Below, in pieces: positions 32,678 to 45,056 of a stretch of 64,000 nt of DNA. A model generated the notes under the pieces. That model made no database searches. It was not told the origin of the DNA and saw only the letters and a list, made by a program, of their open reading frames with translations. This DNA comes from Plasmopara viticola (lineage: Eukaryota; Oomycota; Peronosporomycetes; Peronosporales; Peronosporaceae), in contig MBPM02000013.1 in NCBI GenBank assembly GCA_001695595.3, positions 248,001 through 312,000 on the forward strand. The letters are read 5' to 3'. How positions within the stretch are numbered: the first letter of the stretch is position 1; every line of letters begins with the position of its first letter. The position numbers and the translations under genes are program-made.

Positions 32678-35600
32678 ATGGCGCAGCTAGAAGCGACCGC
32701 AGCGCTGGAAGAAATGCTTTTGCTGCAGCGCGCTTTTATCGATGACGCACTGAATTTCGATCAAGAAGATATGTCGGTAAGCTTTTGCTATCCGATGGAA
32801 TGTGACAGGATCACTAATATTATCTACACTCTCGTTTGCAGCAGCTAGAAAACAGTTTGATGGAATTCCACTCAACGCTCTTGAACCATAACAATCAAGA
32901 ATCATCATTCTGGCAATTGCAGATCGTGAAGCTTATTCGATGCATTTTAATTCATCATATGGGTAGCTGCATTGATACTGCAGTGAATGCGACAATCTCT
33001 GAGGGGGTACAGGATCCTGCGTACGTTGCAAGCTGCGTGAAAGCTCATGTGGAGACAAGGCATGAGTTTGCAGAGGCCATTGCACAATTAACGCACACTA
33101 TCGAGGATGCACTTGATGCATTGAAGAAAGCATTACAGTATGATGGTGAAAACACGGTGGAGTCGGCACCTTTCATGGCTACATTCTGGAAGACATTGCA
33201 CGAAAAGGTTGCAAGGAGGCAGAATCACGACGAATCGGCTGACGATCAAGAAGACGAAAGCGTTGACTTGCACTCGGACAATGACTCTTTGGAGAGACTG
33301 ATTTTTGAAAACGATATCAATGACATGTCGAGGTCAGCCATGAGGTGCGTCCTACTGCAATTGCAAAGATTCATTCCACTAGAAATCGCATCTCAAGATT
33401 GTTTCCTATTGATACTTGCTTCAAAAGCTTCTTGTTGATGGATGAATTCCCAGCTATTCTACAAAGAATGCAGAGCACTGATCCGGATGAGCGCGAGACG
33501 GGATTAAACGAGTTCATGCAGGTTTATATGTGATGTTGTATTACGCTCAAACATGATTGATTACTCACTCGTGGATCGATGTCTCTTTATTCGTTACACA
33601 GTTGCCGATTCTCGAGATCATTCAATCGGGACCACTCTTTGTTCCTGCTTGCTCTTCAATTGTGGCGTTCTTTCTCGACACTGAACGAGCTCACCAGTTT
33701 GTGTACGAATTAATGAATCAACTTGAAGATGCGAGTCAATTTCTTGATTTGTACAACGCAGTGCTCGACTTTATTGGAAAGCACTTGGAGAGTGGCAAGC
33801 TGAGGTTCAACCATTACGACAGGTACCAAAGTACCGACATACGCTGTACTGCAATGCTCGACTGCGTTCGAGTCTTCCATACGTTGCTTTGCAAGGTCAT
33901 GCACCACTGGATCTATCTTTCTCCTGAAGCACTCGCTCAGCTCTTGCACTCAACATTTGGCCTTCTCGCAATGCACTCGACCAAGGACCTCAAAGTCGAC
34001 ACGAATCCAAGAAATCTGCTTGCAATGTTGTTTCTAGTCGAAGGTGATCCAGTGCGATGGCTCCAGCTGTGGCTACTTAATGCTCCGAATCTACGCCAAG
34101 TGTTTGCAGCGCTGAGCGACTCGGGCTTGATTGCTAATCTCTTGCACAATGTATCGCGTGTGCAGCCACTCGCTTATATAGGCTCGTTCGATCCGTCAAT
34201 CGATCGTATAAACATGCGCTCTCTCCAATGTGTGAGTGCTTTGCTGTGATATGTAGAGTCCCTGCTAATGCTTTGATTAGAATTTGGCTCTTGTGTCATA
34301 TATATGCGAATATCACCAAGGGCGCGCCCTTCTTCATCAGTGGCACGACCGCCGTGCTCTTGCGTGCCAAACAACTTGGAATCGACCGAGTCTTGAACCA
34401 ATTGCGATCGATAATGATACGATCTATCGTAGAGCGCAGATGCCAGTCTCTGCAGAGGTACGATCTAATTGCTTGGCGTTGAAAGCGCTAGTGATCGAGA
34501 GACTTCTTTTCCTGACTATTCTAGGATCTGCTTGATGATTGCAAGAAGCCAAGAGAGCGTGTGGTAGACGCCATCATCATGTTGATCGCGACGGTCTGCG
34601 TTGTCAAAGCTGTGCTTAGCAGTGTGTGTAGTATATAACCTATGATGTTTTACATGCTTGTAGATTATTGTCACGGGACCAACGTGCTTGCGTAAGGACG
34701 TTAATATCCTATGGAATGAGCGATGGGCAACAAACCTGTCGAAAAGTGCCGCAATTTATCTGCATCAAGCAGATTGTAGTGACTTGCTTCCAGCACTCGC
34801 AAAAGTATGCTTCCATTAGTCACCATCGCATTGAGATTACTAACGAAATGGGCTTTGTTGTAGCTTATCGATGCGTGTTGGAACGACAAACTGAGTAGCT
34901 CGGCTGCTTGTGCAGTAGAGGATGCACGGAATGCGTGGGTTCTCTTTAAGGAACCGAAGAGTGCCATCAAAGTGGCTCATTTAGTGGTTGATTGCTTGTC
35001 CAAACAAACGTGGAGCGAACAATCGGCGAGAGCGCTCCATGCCGCGGGTCAACTGCTCTTGCAAATGATTTTATCGAGTAAAAGGGTGTACGCAGTCCGT
35101 CAAAGCTTGTGTTCAGGCACAATGAAACTTGTATTTAAGCTTTGCACTCGCTACTTGCAGTCACAACATTATAGAGCGCTCACAAACACAAAGAAGGATC
35201 CACAAGATTGTAAACCAACCAATCTTTTGGACTTGATTATGGATGTCACACTTTGTCCAGAAGCAATTCACGTAGCGAGAGAGACTGGCGTTGTAAAAGA
35301 GCTCTGTACCATCTGCACAAGCTTTGCGGAGCAAAAGCATGGCCACGAGTATTCACGTCTTTGCAGTCGTATCGTGCGTGCTCTGTGGCACTCGGGACGC
35401 GCGGTTAATGAGCTTGAACCGGCGATTGTGGATACCTTTCTGCACACGCAGTCGCATACGCTATCAGCGCTAACTTGTCGAGAGCTTTTCGGTTGTTTGT
35501 CAAATCAAGACTCTGCGCGGACTTTTTTCCATCTCGCTGATGTGCAAAGCGCCCTCTGTCAGACCATCACTGAACTCCAAGGGACAGTTGACTTTGCAAT

Positions 35601-37235
35601 AGCGCTTAATAGTCCTGACGATGAATGCCCGGCACATGTGATGGCCCCACTTAGACGCTTGCAATGGTTACGGTGCTGTTTAAGCTCACCGTTTGCATGC
35701 TCGTCCTTGCTTTCAATGCAGACCAGTCCATTAGTTGACATTATGCAAACCACGCTGACTATTCACAGAGCAGGAGGTTGTATGCATTCGTCGTGTGCCG
35801 AAGATACTTGTTGCTTGGTCTTTCAGCTTCTTTTGTCACTTGTGTCGAGTATACCATCGATGCTCGAGTGCAGCTTGTTGCTATCCCCATTTGGACTGCT
35901 ACCTTGGGACGACGAAAGGATTCGACACCGTCATAAGTTGTACAGAGTTCCTGAGGAAGTGAGCTCTTGTTCGTTTCTTGAAAAGCAGCTTTGCTACGAA
36001 CTGAACATTATTGGTGGTCCAAAGGAAAGGTTGCCGCAACGCGAACTCTTTGCGTTCGATCTCTATGTGAATGAATCGGACGCGTTGCACCCAGATTTCG
36101 TCGCCAAGGAGCGCAATCAGACTCTGTTTGAATCCGCCATGATTCTGCAAACCAAGATCCTCCAGACGATCCAAGATGCGAGGTGTATAAATTTCGCACT
36201 GATCTCACAAGCATCATGGGAGCTCATTGATATTCTTGACAATCAAGTCGATACGGCACCTGCTCGTGGTTTCCGCAAATTTGCTCGTACGTTTACCAAA
36301 GTCTTTGCGCAACTCACGTTTCATCTCGTAATGAGCAAGCGTAGTCGACTCGAATTGCTTGTAAAAACGGACGTTCATAAGGTGGCCGTCAACCGTGCTA
36401 CTGGATCATTCCAGACTGTCGACCCACTCGTCTCGATGGACGCACAGAGGATACGGATGAGCCGTTTGTACCAAAACTATGTAATGGGGCTATCACTCGA
36501 GTCTTCTTCTCTTTTGTTTGACTCTATCGTGGATACATTTGGCAAGATTGCCATCGATTGTTTCCCTGTTACGATCTTAATGATCCTGTACCCGGTTTAT
36601 GAAAAAGCCGATATCTTAAGCTTCTTATCGCACCTTCTTGCAAGTTCATCTACTGGATTCCTTTGGCCTACAAGTGCTCAAGGGTCTTTTTCGACTGCGA
36701 CGGCAATAATTATTGCAGAAAGAGTGGAAAAGATACTCGATGGCGACTTTCCTCAGGTTTGTAGTCAAAGAACATAGTATTCATCCCGCACTTATGCTTT
36801 TATTGCTACGAAAATTGCAGATTAGACACGCACTTGATCAATGCCAATGCTCCGTAGTGACTCTTGTCATGCGGTGGCATGGTCAGCACTTTTGGAATTA
36901 TTTGGATTGGGAAAATATTGTCATTTATACATATTTATTATTCTTATATGGGGTTGAGTTTCAGGTAAGTACGACCACTTGTGAAGTGGCTTTCAATGAC
37001 TAATCCACGACCATCTTGGCTTTAGACTTATATCACTGTCGCTATTCTCAAGCATTTGGAGCAGACTATGCGCGAATTGACGGCTAAGCACAGCTTGCAA
37101 AGCCTTGCACCTTTTTTTACTCTTCTCCGTGAACCCATCCGGGACTTTCGATTCAGCTCTTGGAAAGTGTTTCTTCTCCGTCTGCGAGACAAATATCATG
37201 AAAAACTAGACGCGCTCTTGTCTCCTCCATCGTAA
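32678..37235 (+). CDS. Broad-minded/TBC1D32-like protein
   Basis: Ten exons: 32678-32776, 32842-33344, 33383-33521, 33602-34231, 34281-34457, 34525-34593 (or to 34623), 34664-34804, 34864-36756, 36821-36964 and 37026-37235. They give about 1334 residues with no internal stop. The N-terminal half is helical and ARM-like: L-Q-R-M-Q-S-T-D-P-D-E-R, then leucine-rich helices. The C-terminus fits the catalytically atypical TBC-like end of broad-minded: F-W-N-Y-L-D-W-E-N-I, then Y-I-T-V-A-I-L-K-H-L, then E-P-I-R-D-F-R. In animals this protein supports cilium assembly and signalling. In an oomycete it would be expected in flagellated zoospores. The 38-bp third intron is unusually short; a 52-bp alternative (donor at 33331) keeps the same frame. 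Confidence 0.72.
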
Positions 37236-37759
37236 ACGTGCCGCTCTCTAGTGGTGGTATGAAATGGTTTTGCTGCATTAACGAAAAAGTTAACATTTTT
37301 GGCGAACAATACTATTTCTTTACAGAAAATATCGCACGCTTAGCGGTTTTGAGATCTGCACAAGTCGGAATGTCGTCAACGACGACGACTGGGAAAGCGT
37401 AGTGCAGAGTTTGCAAAAGCAATGCGCTGACATCTACCGGTCATTCACTGGTTCTGAAGACAAGTGTACGTGTTCTCGAAGTAACAATAGGATCAATGCA
37501 ATGATGACGGACTCCGTGCCTTATATAACATCCGCAAGTGCCGAAGATACGTCGTTTCCAGTTCGCTGCAAGAGATGCGCATTGATGACGTTTGTGTCAC
37601 CTCTACCTATATAGCCACCTCATCGTGGTTCGTTTATTCACTTATGGAGGAATCAAGTCCACTATGTTTTTATCATACTATTCATTCCACTAGTAATCTT
37701 ACAGGACACTTTGAAGTATTACATCGACTTTTAATTTTAGTATTTTTAGAACTTAATGC
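37236..37759 (+). other. Intergenic region with one unexplained frame
   Basis: A plus-strand frame of about 95 codons runs to a stop at 37614. It contains S-G-F-E-I-C-T-S-R-N-V-V-N-D-D-D-W-E-S and two cysteine pairs, and begins behind an acceptor-like TTTCTTTACAG at about 37323. It has no ATG and no matching donor was found. It could be an exon of an unrecognised transcript or a fossil. Confidence 0.3.
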
Positions 37760-38758
37760 TTAAACTCTCCGCTTGCGACCAAAGTGAATGCTCTTGGGAA
37801 TTCGCAGTGCTCGCATGCTCTCTTCCAGGTTCGTCATGTCAACGTCCGAAACCTCAGCCGAAATGTCTTCATCGTCATGCATTTTCGATTCTGCATCCAC
37901 TTCCATACCAGTTTCTAGCCGCTTAGTCTGCTCCACCTGCTTTTTCTTCTTCTGACGAGTGCGTTTTCGCGCTTCACGCTTCTTCATGGTCTTGGCATCT
38001 ACCTCCATCAGCTCATCGGTTTCTCTATGAGGCCCATTGGGAGTTCCTTTACTTGATTTTCCCTTCTGTTTTCGCTGCTGATGAAACGAAAACGAGTCTG
38101 GATACTGGTGCACTTTAATCAAGTGTTTTAATCGCTTCTCATCGTGACGATAAATTTCTGGACAACCGTCCACAAGACAGATATACATGGGTTTCTTTTT
38201 AGATAAAATTTTGAAAAAAGCGTCGTGGGTTTCACTACACAAAATCAAGAGTTTTAGTTAGCTCTTACACTTCTGCCATCCACAATAGTTTACCTGATGT
38301 GAATATCCAGTAGACGCAAGCTTAAAAATGATTTGAAACATTCTCGACAAATATTACGGTGCACCCTTTTGACAATGATCGTAATTTGTCGTCAGCTTTC
38401 AGTTAACTAGCCCCGAGTTACTTCACGTACATGTCGTAATGCTCCTCGTACGCGGCTATAGACTGGAAATTTAAGTTGCAATTTTCCAGTCGACAGGAAA
38501 TCGGCTTCGCGGAAGCAGCCCCTTTCACGACTTCTTCGGTCTGCACCATGGAGCTGTGCCAGTTTATTACGAGAAGTTAGTAGTAAAAACCAGGAAATCC
38601 GTTCGTCGCAGCCCCGGAAGTAAAATATACTTTGGCTCATTATAGTATTTAGTTGCCCATAGCCGCGTTCCTGCATCGAAAAGTGGGTGCTCAGGCGAGT
38701 ATTTGCGGATGCATTTGCCACTCGAAAGCTCCCAGACTTGTTCAACGCTACGTGCCAT
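37760..38758 (-). CDS. ZNF511-like C2H2 zinc-finger protein
   Basis: Exons 38631-38758, 38431-38553, 38294-38365 and 37760-38234 give 265 residues. Fingers in order: C-R-L-E-N-C with E-E-H-Y-D-M-V-H; C-R-E-C-F-K-S-F with D-I-H-I-S-E-T-H; C-L-V-D-G-C with R-L-K-H-L-I-K-V-H. Then follow Y-P-D-S-F-S-F-H, a Lys/Arg-rich nuclear-type stretch, an acidic part and the C-terminal I-P-K-S-I-H-F-G-R-K. The spacing of the three fingers and the F-G-R end match ZNF511, a nuclear protein of poorly known role. The second intron (38366-38430, GTACGT donor) is needed to join the first two fingers. The first intron (38554-38630) is less certain. The fingers cannot be read in one frame without splicing. Confidence 0.82.
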
Positions 38759-38949
38759 CTTTGACTAGTAATAAAACCCCGAAATACCGGGATGTCCGCC
38801 AATTCTAGCCTTTACGAAATAATTAAGGGTAGCTACCAACGTAATTGTCTACATTACCCATTCAATTTATTGGTATTATATGTTGAGTCTCCTTCCAAGG
38901 ACGTTTTGTAATACTTAAAGGTACCAGATTTAGTCTTGGCACTCAAACA

Positions 38950-39254
38950 ATGTAATGTATTACGTTATCGCGTTGCCAAGTTATGCACGTGCTAGGCTCA
39001 GTCTGGTTAGTCCACGGCATAGAGTGGTGTCCGCATACGTCGGGTCTCGTTCGGCGGGCAGTGCAGCCAGCACCGAGACCGTGAGGGTCTTCCATTATTT
39101 GTTTAGCTCTGACTTGGTAAGAGCCCAGGTGGCGCCCGGTGCTGGAGACCGTCGCGTCGAGGGTGAGACTCGTTAGAGACCTGCAGATGCCCGAGAGCCC
39201 CTGCCCAAAGCGCGCGAGCATTAAGGAGGGCGTCACCCCAACCTTTTCCAAGCT
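38950..39254 (-). mobile_element. Short LINE-derived non-autonomous element, copy 3
   Basis: Same head-to-tail form as 839-1140 and 9896-10220, with an exact 11-bp target-site duplication GCACTCAAACA (38939-38949 and 39255-39265). The tail is short (ATGTAATGTATTACG). The head has a small deletion before the CCTCCTT block. It lies less than 200 bp upstream of the ZNF511-like gene. Confidence 0.85.
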
Positions 39255-39650
39255 GCACTCAAACAGTATCACTTTAAGTGCATCCAGCATACTCTTGGAG
39301 CAATGCCACACCACGTACGCTCTCTCGCAAGTCTAAGTCGATGTTTGGTCGGTCAACGATGAGGCTGAGAGTCGGATCTTCAAGTTTGGTCGACCAGCGC
39401 GATCAATAGGCTGACGAAAGTCGAGGATCGGCGCCAAGTGGCTTAACGGAGCATTGGAAAAGCGCTCTCGAGCAATTTCTTCTTATCGTAAAAAGGTCAA
39501 ACGAGATAATGTATACCATACGTGATCATATCAAAGTACATGGCGTAGATACGTTCTTGATATTGTAAATTCTATTCTCTTCATATTTATCGATGACTTT
39601 CAAAACGAGAGGCTTCAAAATTCTCCAAATTGCCTCCAAATGCCTCAAAA
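39255..39650. other. Intergenic, no gene seen
   Basis: Short frames only. Confidence 0.45.
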
Positions 39651-41135
39651 CTACCGCACAATGCATTTTATCTCAATGTCACAAGTACCTAAGCCTTCCG
39701 CTTCCACACGAAGGAAACCTGTCGCACGACCTGCATGAGGAAAACTCAAGGCAACGGTAATGATTGCCGCCAGCCCGGGGGCCAACCGTGCAGACTCTCG
39801 CTGATAATTGGCTTCCGCAATACTGGCTTTCTTTTCTGCACATGTCGCGACCACTTGGAGTACGCGAAAGCGTTCCTGTCTTGAACCCAAATTTCGGATT
39901 CGCACAGGAAAGAGGTAGACCTGGCTACTTTGCAGCGTGCCTAACTCAAGGGACGGAGGAGACACTTCCATTGCAAATTGTTCCGTTCCCGTCTGTACCC
40001 GTGAAAACCGTTGTCCAGAATTTGTTGATATGACGGAAAAATTGAATGCCTTCCGCTGTATTTGGCTGGCTTTTTCATTTGATAACAAAGAGTAGCTGTC
40101 TTCAAACGCAACATTTTCTTCCCATGATACATCAGTGTATGGAGCTAGTGAAAGCAACTCTGTTCCATCCGATGAAACTTCACAGTTCGAAAGAGTCGAC
40201 AGCGTACTCTCATCGTCTACTTTTGCACTTTCCAGTTTTGGAGAATTTTTCCGTGGTGAATACAAATGTCCACAAGGCTTCAAAGGGCTCATTTTTAACC
40301 GCGATAATGCTGAAAACGTTTTCTCGTCAGCTAAATCCACTCCAATGCCTTTTTGAGCAGAATCGCGGGCCGAGAAGGCAGCAACGGATGAGGAAGCCTC
40401 TGGTTTTGGTAATGTCGCTGGAAAGCGACAGACTAAAGGAGGCTTTGGAGGTCTTGGTGACGATATCTTTGGAAAAAACAAAGTCCGCGGCTTCAAACGG
40501 TACTTTGGTCCAATAAGCGTCTGAATGCCGTAATCGGTCAACACCCAACAGACTTTCTGCGATGTTGTAAAAGTTTTTCGCCATATCGAATCGTCTTGCA
40601 GCAATCTATCGTTACTGCTGCCATTTATAAGAGGCGAAGCAAGACGATTATTTGATCCAAGAGAAGACGCAATGAAACGATTTGTTGAAAATTTCGACAA
40701 AGTGGGTGCCAAGATGGATCGATCGCGATTTAAATTGCCAACGTCACGCGAAAACTTCTTCTTAAAGTCATCGACTTCTTGTGGGTTGTGGCGTGTAATA
40801 AAGTCGTGTTTTCCAATGAATTTGCTTTTGTCAGAGAGCGACCTGCAACTATAAGGCTGCAAGTTTGTAAATGTGTCATAGTCTGGTATGGCCATTAGCA
40901 GCAGTGCATTCTTCGGATCGAGCACCGCGGACTTGCGAATCTGTCGGGCAATTTGCTCCGTAATGTTCATCTCCCTCTTACTAGGTGGTTTCCGACCACT
41001 ATTTGTGTGAGATGGAGGTGAAGCAGTGAGAAGCATGGATTGTGATGAAGACTGTCGATGTGCACACATCGGCAATGAAGTGCAGGAACTGCTATCGATA
41101 CCAAAAACGTCGGCTATTTTTATCCCAAGGTTCAA
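39651..41135 (-). CDS. Protein with C-terminal ASH/MSP-like domain
   Basis: A single open frame of 494 residues. The first 370 residues are Ser/Lys-rich and low in predicted order. The last 110 residues look like an immunoglobulin-type ASH/MSP fold: P-S-L-E-L-G near the start, F-P-V-R-I-R-N-L-G-S-R-Q-E-R-F-R-V, L-A-P-G-L-A-A-I-I-T-V-A-L-S-F and a final E-I-K-C-I-V. Such domains occur in ASPM, SPD-2, Hydin and many flagellar proteins and bind microtubule structures. The sequence alone does not say which. Upstream exons cannot be excluded. The gene reads toward the ZNF511-like gene on the same strand. Confidence 0.55.
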   Translation of the reverse strand: MNLGIKIADVFGIDSSSCTSLPMCAHRQSSSQSMLLTASPPSHTNSGRKPPSKREMNITEQIARQIRKSAVLDPKNALLLMAIPDYDTFTNLQPYSCRSLSDKSKFIGKHDFITRHNPQEVDDFKKKFSRDVGNLNRDRSILAPTLSKFSTNRFIASSLGSNNRLASPLINGSSNDRLLQDDSIWRKTFTTSQKVCWVLTDYGIQTLIGPKYRLKPRTLFFPKISSPRPPKPPLVCRFPATLPKPEASSSVAAFSARDSAQKGIGVDLADEKTFSALSRLKMSPLKPCGHLYSPRKNSPKLESAKVDDESTLSTLSNCEVSSDGTELLSLAPYTDVSWEENVAFEDSYSLLSNEKASQIQRKAFNFSVISTNSGQRFSRVQTGTEQFAMEVSPPSLELGTLQSSQVYLFPVRIRNLGSRQERFRVLQVVATCAEKKASIAEANYQRESARLAPGLAAIITVALSFPHAGRATGFLRVEAEGLGTCDIEIKCIVR

Positions 41136-43904
41136 ATAAAGCTAATATGGAACAGTTTCGTATTTATTATGTTTTGATGCCGCTGACAAGGTGGTCAATT
41201 AAGTTCCTTAGCGTAGATCTGTTTTGACCCTCGCCACGCGGTTTAACGAATCCTCCTACGGCAGTCTTTACTTGTTAACGCCTCTTAGCAATTGCCAACA
41301 AGGTGAGCGCGTTGTGGAGTTTCTTAGAATTCTAGCTACTTTGCACAGCGCAGACTTAAAAACTCTTGCAACCCTAGATGGCAGAGCTCCTACTTCCGTT
41401 ATTTTTTTCAAATATGACTTGTACGTGGCCTTACAGTAACGATCATTTAACGATGATTAAGTTAACCAAAAAAATAACACCTACGATTCTGAGGACCGAA
41501 GGCTGCATCTGTAACTTGAGTGGCAGATACAAGTGGCTTGACCGCTCTGGAGCTGAGCCCCGGTCAAAAAAGGCTGTGGAAAAACTTCCAGCTCCGCCTC
41601 GAAGAGGAACGCGTGCATACTGTTCGCCTTCGCCCAATGGCTCCGCCTTCAGAAATTGAATTAAATAAAGCCCGCCACGAACCGATGGCTGGATCAATCG
41701 CCCATTAAGACGGCGAAGAAGTCTTAATTTAGCGACAAAGTAATTGAACTGCCTTGTCGACCGATGGTCAACTTATTAAGGTATTTCATTTATCGTCAGG
41801 ATAACTGGAGTGGTAAAGGTCTTGCGCTGGTTTATTAATTTCGATCGTAACTTTGGTTGCTACCATATATCAAAGCTAAATAGTTTTTGGAAAATCAGAC
41901 TTTCGAACTCCTTTTTAAAGGCCCAACACAAAGTATATTTTAGACGTGCAACAACAAAGTCATCCACCAATGCTCTAGTAGAAGTTGAAATAGACAATGT
42001 CTGCTGAGCCAACTTCCTCAAGCACATTCTACCCAAACGAATAAGCACAATCAGTCTATGGACCTTGATCAATTTGTCTACATGGTAGTAACGCATTTAA
42101 TGAGTACAGAGAATGATTTGGTAGTGAAGCAATGCCGTTTCCACAAGCAGCAAGATACGCTTGCTGCTTTGTTTATATCCACAAGAAAATGTGTTTTTGG
42201 ACTTAGTCTTAAGATCTTTTATAGCAATTCAGCAACAAAGTTCGTCTCGATACGCACAGCCGAGCAAGTCTAGCCAACCGAGAAAAGTTAAAACTTGTAG
42301 CGACAATAGCAAGTACGGGGATCTTGCTAGGGATTTTGGCGTTTGCGCGCACACGTGACTTATTTGCTGCAATGAAATTTAAAAAGCGATACACAAGCAG
42401 ACAGAGACTACGGAGCCGTCCGAGGAAAAAATAATCGTAGGTAAGAAAGAGGACAGTGGGTCCTAAAAATAGACTAAGATAAGTTTATCAGTCTGGTAAG
42501 TAAAGAGCATGCTACAACAAAGGTGCCAATGCGTGTTGACGCGCAATTATATGGGGAAAGCTTTGCGACCTATGTTCCACAGGATACCGAAGAGTGTCAT
42601 CTTTGGACCACAATATTGGCTATTGTTAACCTTGAATGCAGACAAGTCGCAACCAAAAGCATTCTAGGCAGTGGATAGTCCCGTCAAGAGTGACGATTGC
42701 GCGATTGTGGAGGTTAAGACTGCAAAACTTCCGGACCGGGAATTATGACCGTCTTTCACCGTGCCTTCTTGCACGCAACTTCTGTACAAGGTGACGGCTG
42801 CCTGTTAGCATTCGGTTGTCAATTTTGGGCCTCAAAAGATCGATTATCGACGCGAACCCCAAAGAAGGCTTTGGTTTGTATTGTATATCTTTCCGCATAT
42901 AACGAACTTGCAGCCCGCGGTACTGAAGCCTAAAAAAGCACTGTGTTTGCAGCTTTTCAGCGGTTAAACAAGGTCAAAGCTTCGCTACGTTTGCGACGTA
43001 CGAGCTTTTTCTTCAAGACCTAAGCAGCACAGGCTTCGCGTAAGTACGTTTTTTGGGTTCAAATCACCCTCAAAGGTGGAGAAAATCAATATCTTTCGTC
43101 TGGATTAATGTAGCTCTAAACAGGTATTATCAGACGTCCGCTACGTTTGAACTCTCTAGACTAAAGGCAGCTTCGAGGTTATTACCTCGAAAAACTTTGT
43201 CATTAAGGAGCCTCTTGGAGCTACATCTTTTTCGGCAAGATCCAAGCTCCGCCGGCGGCGGCACTATGTTTATGTTGCTGCCAACTTTCGTCGAGACAAA
43301 GACAAAGACATAGACAAAGCTTGTAAATTAAAAGCAGACCACTAGAGCCGGCACGTTTGTAGAGAAGCTGACGTAAGAGCCGCAAGCTTACTTTTCACGG
43401 GGTCTCGCTTTCTAGGCTACACAATATACATAGGTCTCGCATATTTAGCCTTTTATTTCAGCATGTAAATCGGTCCGTATACATAGGGCCGATCTAAAAG
43501 CTCGCTAATTGATACAATATATGTACATTGTACTTTGTGCTCTTTATCATTTTAGCCACGGCTTAGGAAAGAAAGGATTCTGCCCGGTGTACCCTGTTAT
43601 GGAGTAGACGAATACTTTTGCAGCTTTGACCGCTATCATGGATAAGTTGCTCAACCTTGTGCAATCAAATGTTGTATCCTCTCGGGGCCGAGAAGGACTG
43701 TCAGCTTATTCAGCCCATATCGCATGCTCTAAGGCAGTCGTGACTTTTAGCGGTTCAGTCCAAGTGACAGATAGAATTTGATAGTAGGTGCAGTAAGCTA
43801 TTTGCTCAGAAGAAGCGTTGATGCGAGGTGCAGATCGCTAAATACCTGACTTAAAGAGTTAGTACTAGTCTCAATACCAAGATTGCAGCTCTTAAATTTT
43901 AAAT
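41136..43904. other. Gene-poor stretch, no supported gene
   Basis: Short frames only. Plus frame 41520-41708 is charged and helix-like but unidentified. No repeat to the rest of the window was noticed. Confidence 0.45.
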
Positions 43905-43929
43905 GCGACAAAAAAGCTTTTTCTCAGGG

Positions 43930-44990
43930 GTCAAGATCCGACCTAGGATGACAGCGATAACATTGTCAATACTGGAGACCACGATGAAGAGGGCAAAGCC
44001 AAAGACGACATTCTTTAAAACAATAATCGAGTGATTTTAGTGGCCGAAGTCACAAAGCAGTAAATGATGGGCACTCACCGCCGGGGATGCCAACCCGTGT
44101 CACGAGGTCAACTAACTGTCTGAGCGATGACAGGCCATAGCACTCGCGAAAAATGTATGCATACTAAGGCAGCGCGTCATCCTTTTGTGTGGCTGCAAAA
44201 TAAGCATACAAATAAGGGAAATTAGAACGCAACATGCAAGAAATTGTCACCGCTACAAGACCTATATCAGGCACCCATTTTTTATTAGCCTGACAAGATA
44301 ATCCATTAAATGTTGTTTGCGAGGCTTGTTACAAAGATTTAAGATTGCATGCTACAGAAACTAGGTGGATGTAAGTCATCTTCTTCTGGTGCAGGCAGCT
44401 CTAAGTTAGCAAGCAGAATCATTTCGCTCATGACCGAATAATTTGCCATAAAGCACACACAGGTAAAGTTTAAGACATCTTCTGGATCTAAGCTTTTTGT
44501 GACATACTTAGACCACGAATCTTAGCGGATAGCAATTCATACGCCCTTCTTAATCCTGCGAATGACAAGGCGGCTGATATTCTTTTTGTAATATGATTTC
44601 TGCATCAACTTTAGACCAGACGAACTTAAAGTGCTTGTCGAACGCACTTTCGCGCAGGTCTGATTGTGTGCTGATCTATACTAGTCGGGCCGTAAGTCTT
44701 TTTGACGAACAAATTCGTCAGGCATAAGAAACTCAAGGCAATTTAGAACGATTCTTTATTACAAACAAAAAGAATGTCAAATAGAAAGCCCTTCGGCAAC
44801 GAACGCAATTCGATCGTTTTGAGTAGATATATGCTCTGCTTTACTAAAAATCATTAAGAAGATTCGGCCAGATTGTTGTGCCAGACGACGAATATTTGAA
44901 CTTAAGAGTTCTTTTGAAGGCAAATGATGAATTAATAGTGGTCATTTAGATCGAGAGCATTCCGTATGATGTTCACCACATACTCACGTC
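43930..44990 (-). pseudogene. Membrane-protein pseudogene fragments, unit A
   Basis: Minus-strand exon-like pieces: F-G-F-A-L-F-I-V-V-S-S-I-D-N-V at 43935-44015 behind an AAAG acceptor; L-R-Q-L-V-D-L-V-T-R-V-G-I-P-G followed by a GTGAGT donor near 44085-44140, with a stop just upstream; and L-N-F-T-C-V-C-F-M-A-N-Y-S near 44400-44490. Hydrophobic helices suggest a polytopic membrane protein. The family is not recognised. The same pieces in unit B have different stops. Confidence 0.5.
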
Positions 44991-45056
44991 CATTCAGATT
45001 GCTCACCATGCAGATAACTGCGACATCTACCAACGCATTAAGCCAGCAGCTGGAAC

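Noticed and set aside
38407..38802. Long open frame (131 codons) on the minus strand
   Set aside because: It crosses the first exons and introns of the ZNF511-like gene in another frame. The zinc-finger cysteines and histidines appear only in the spliced frame.
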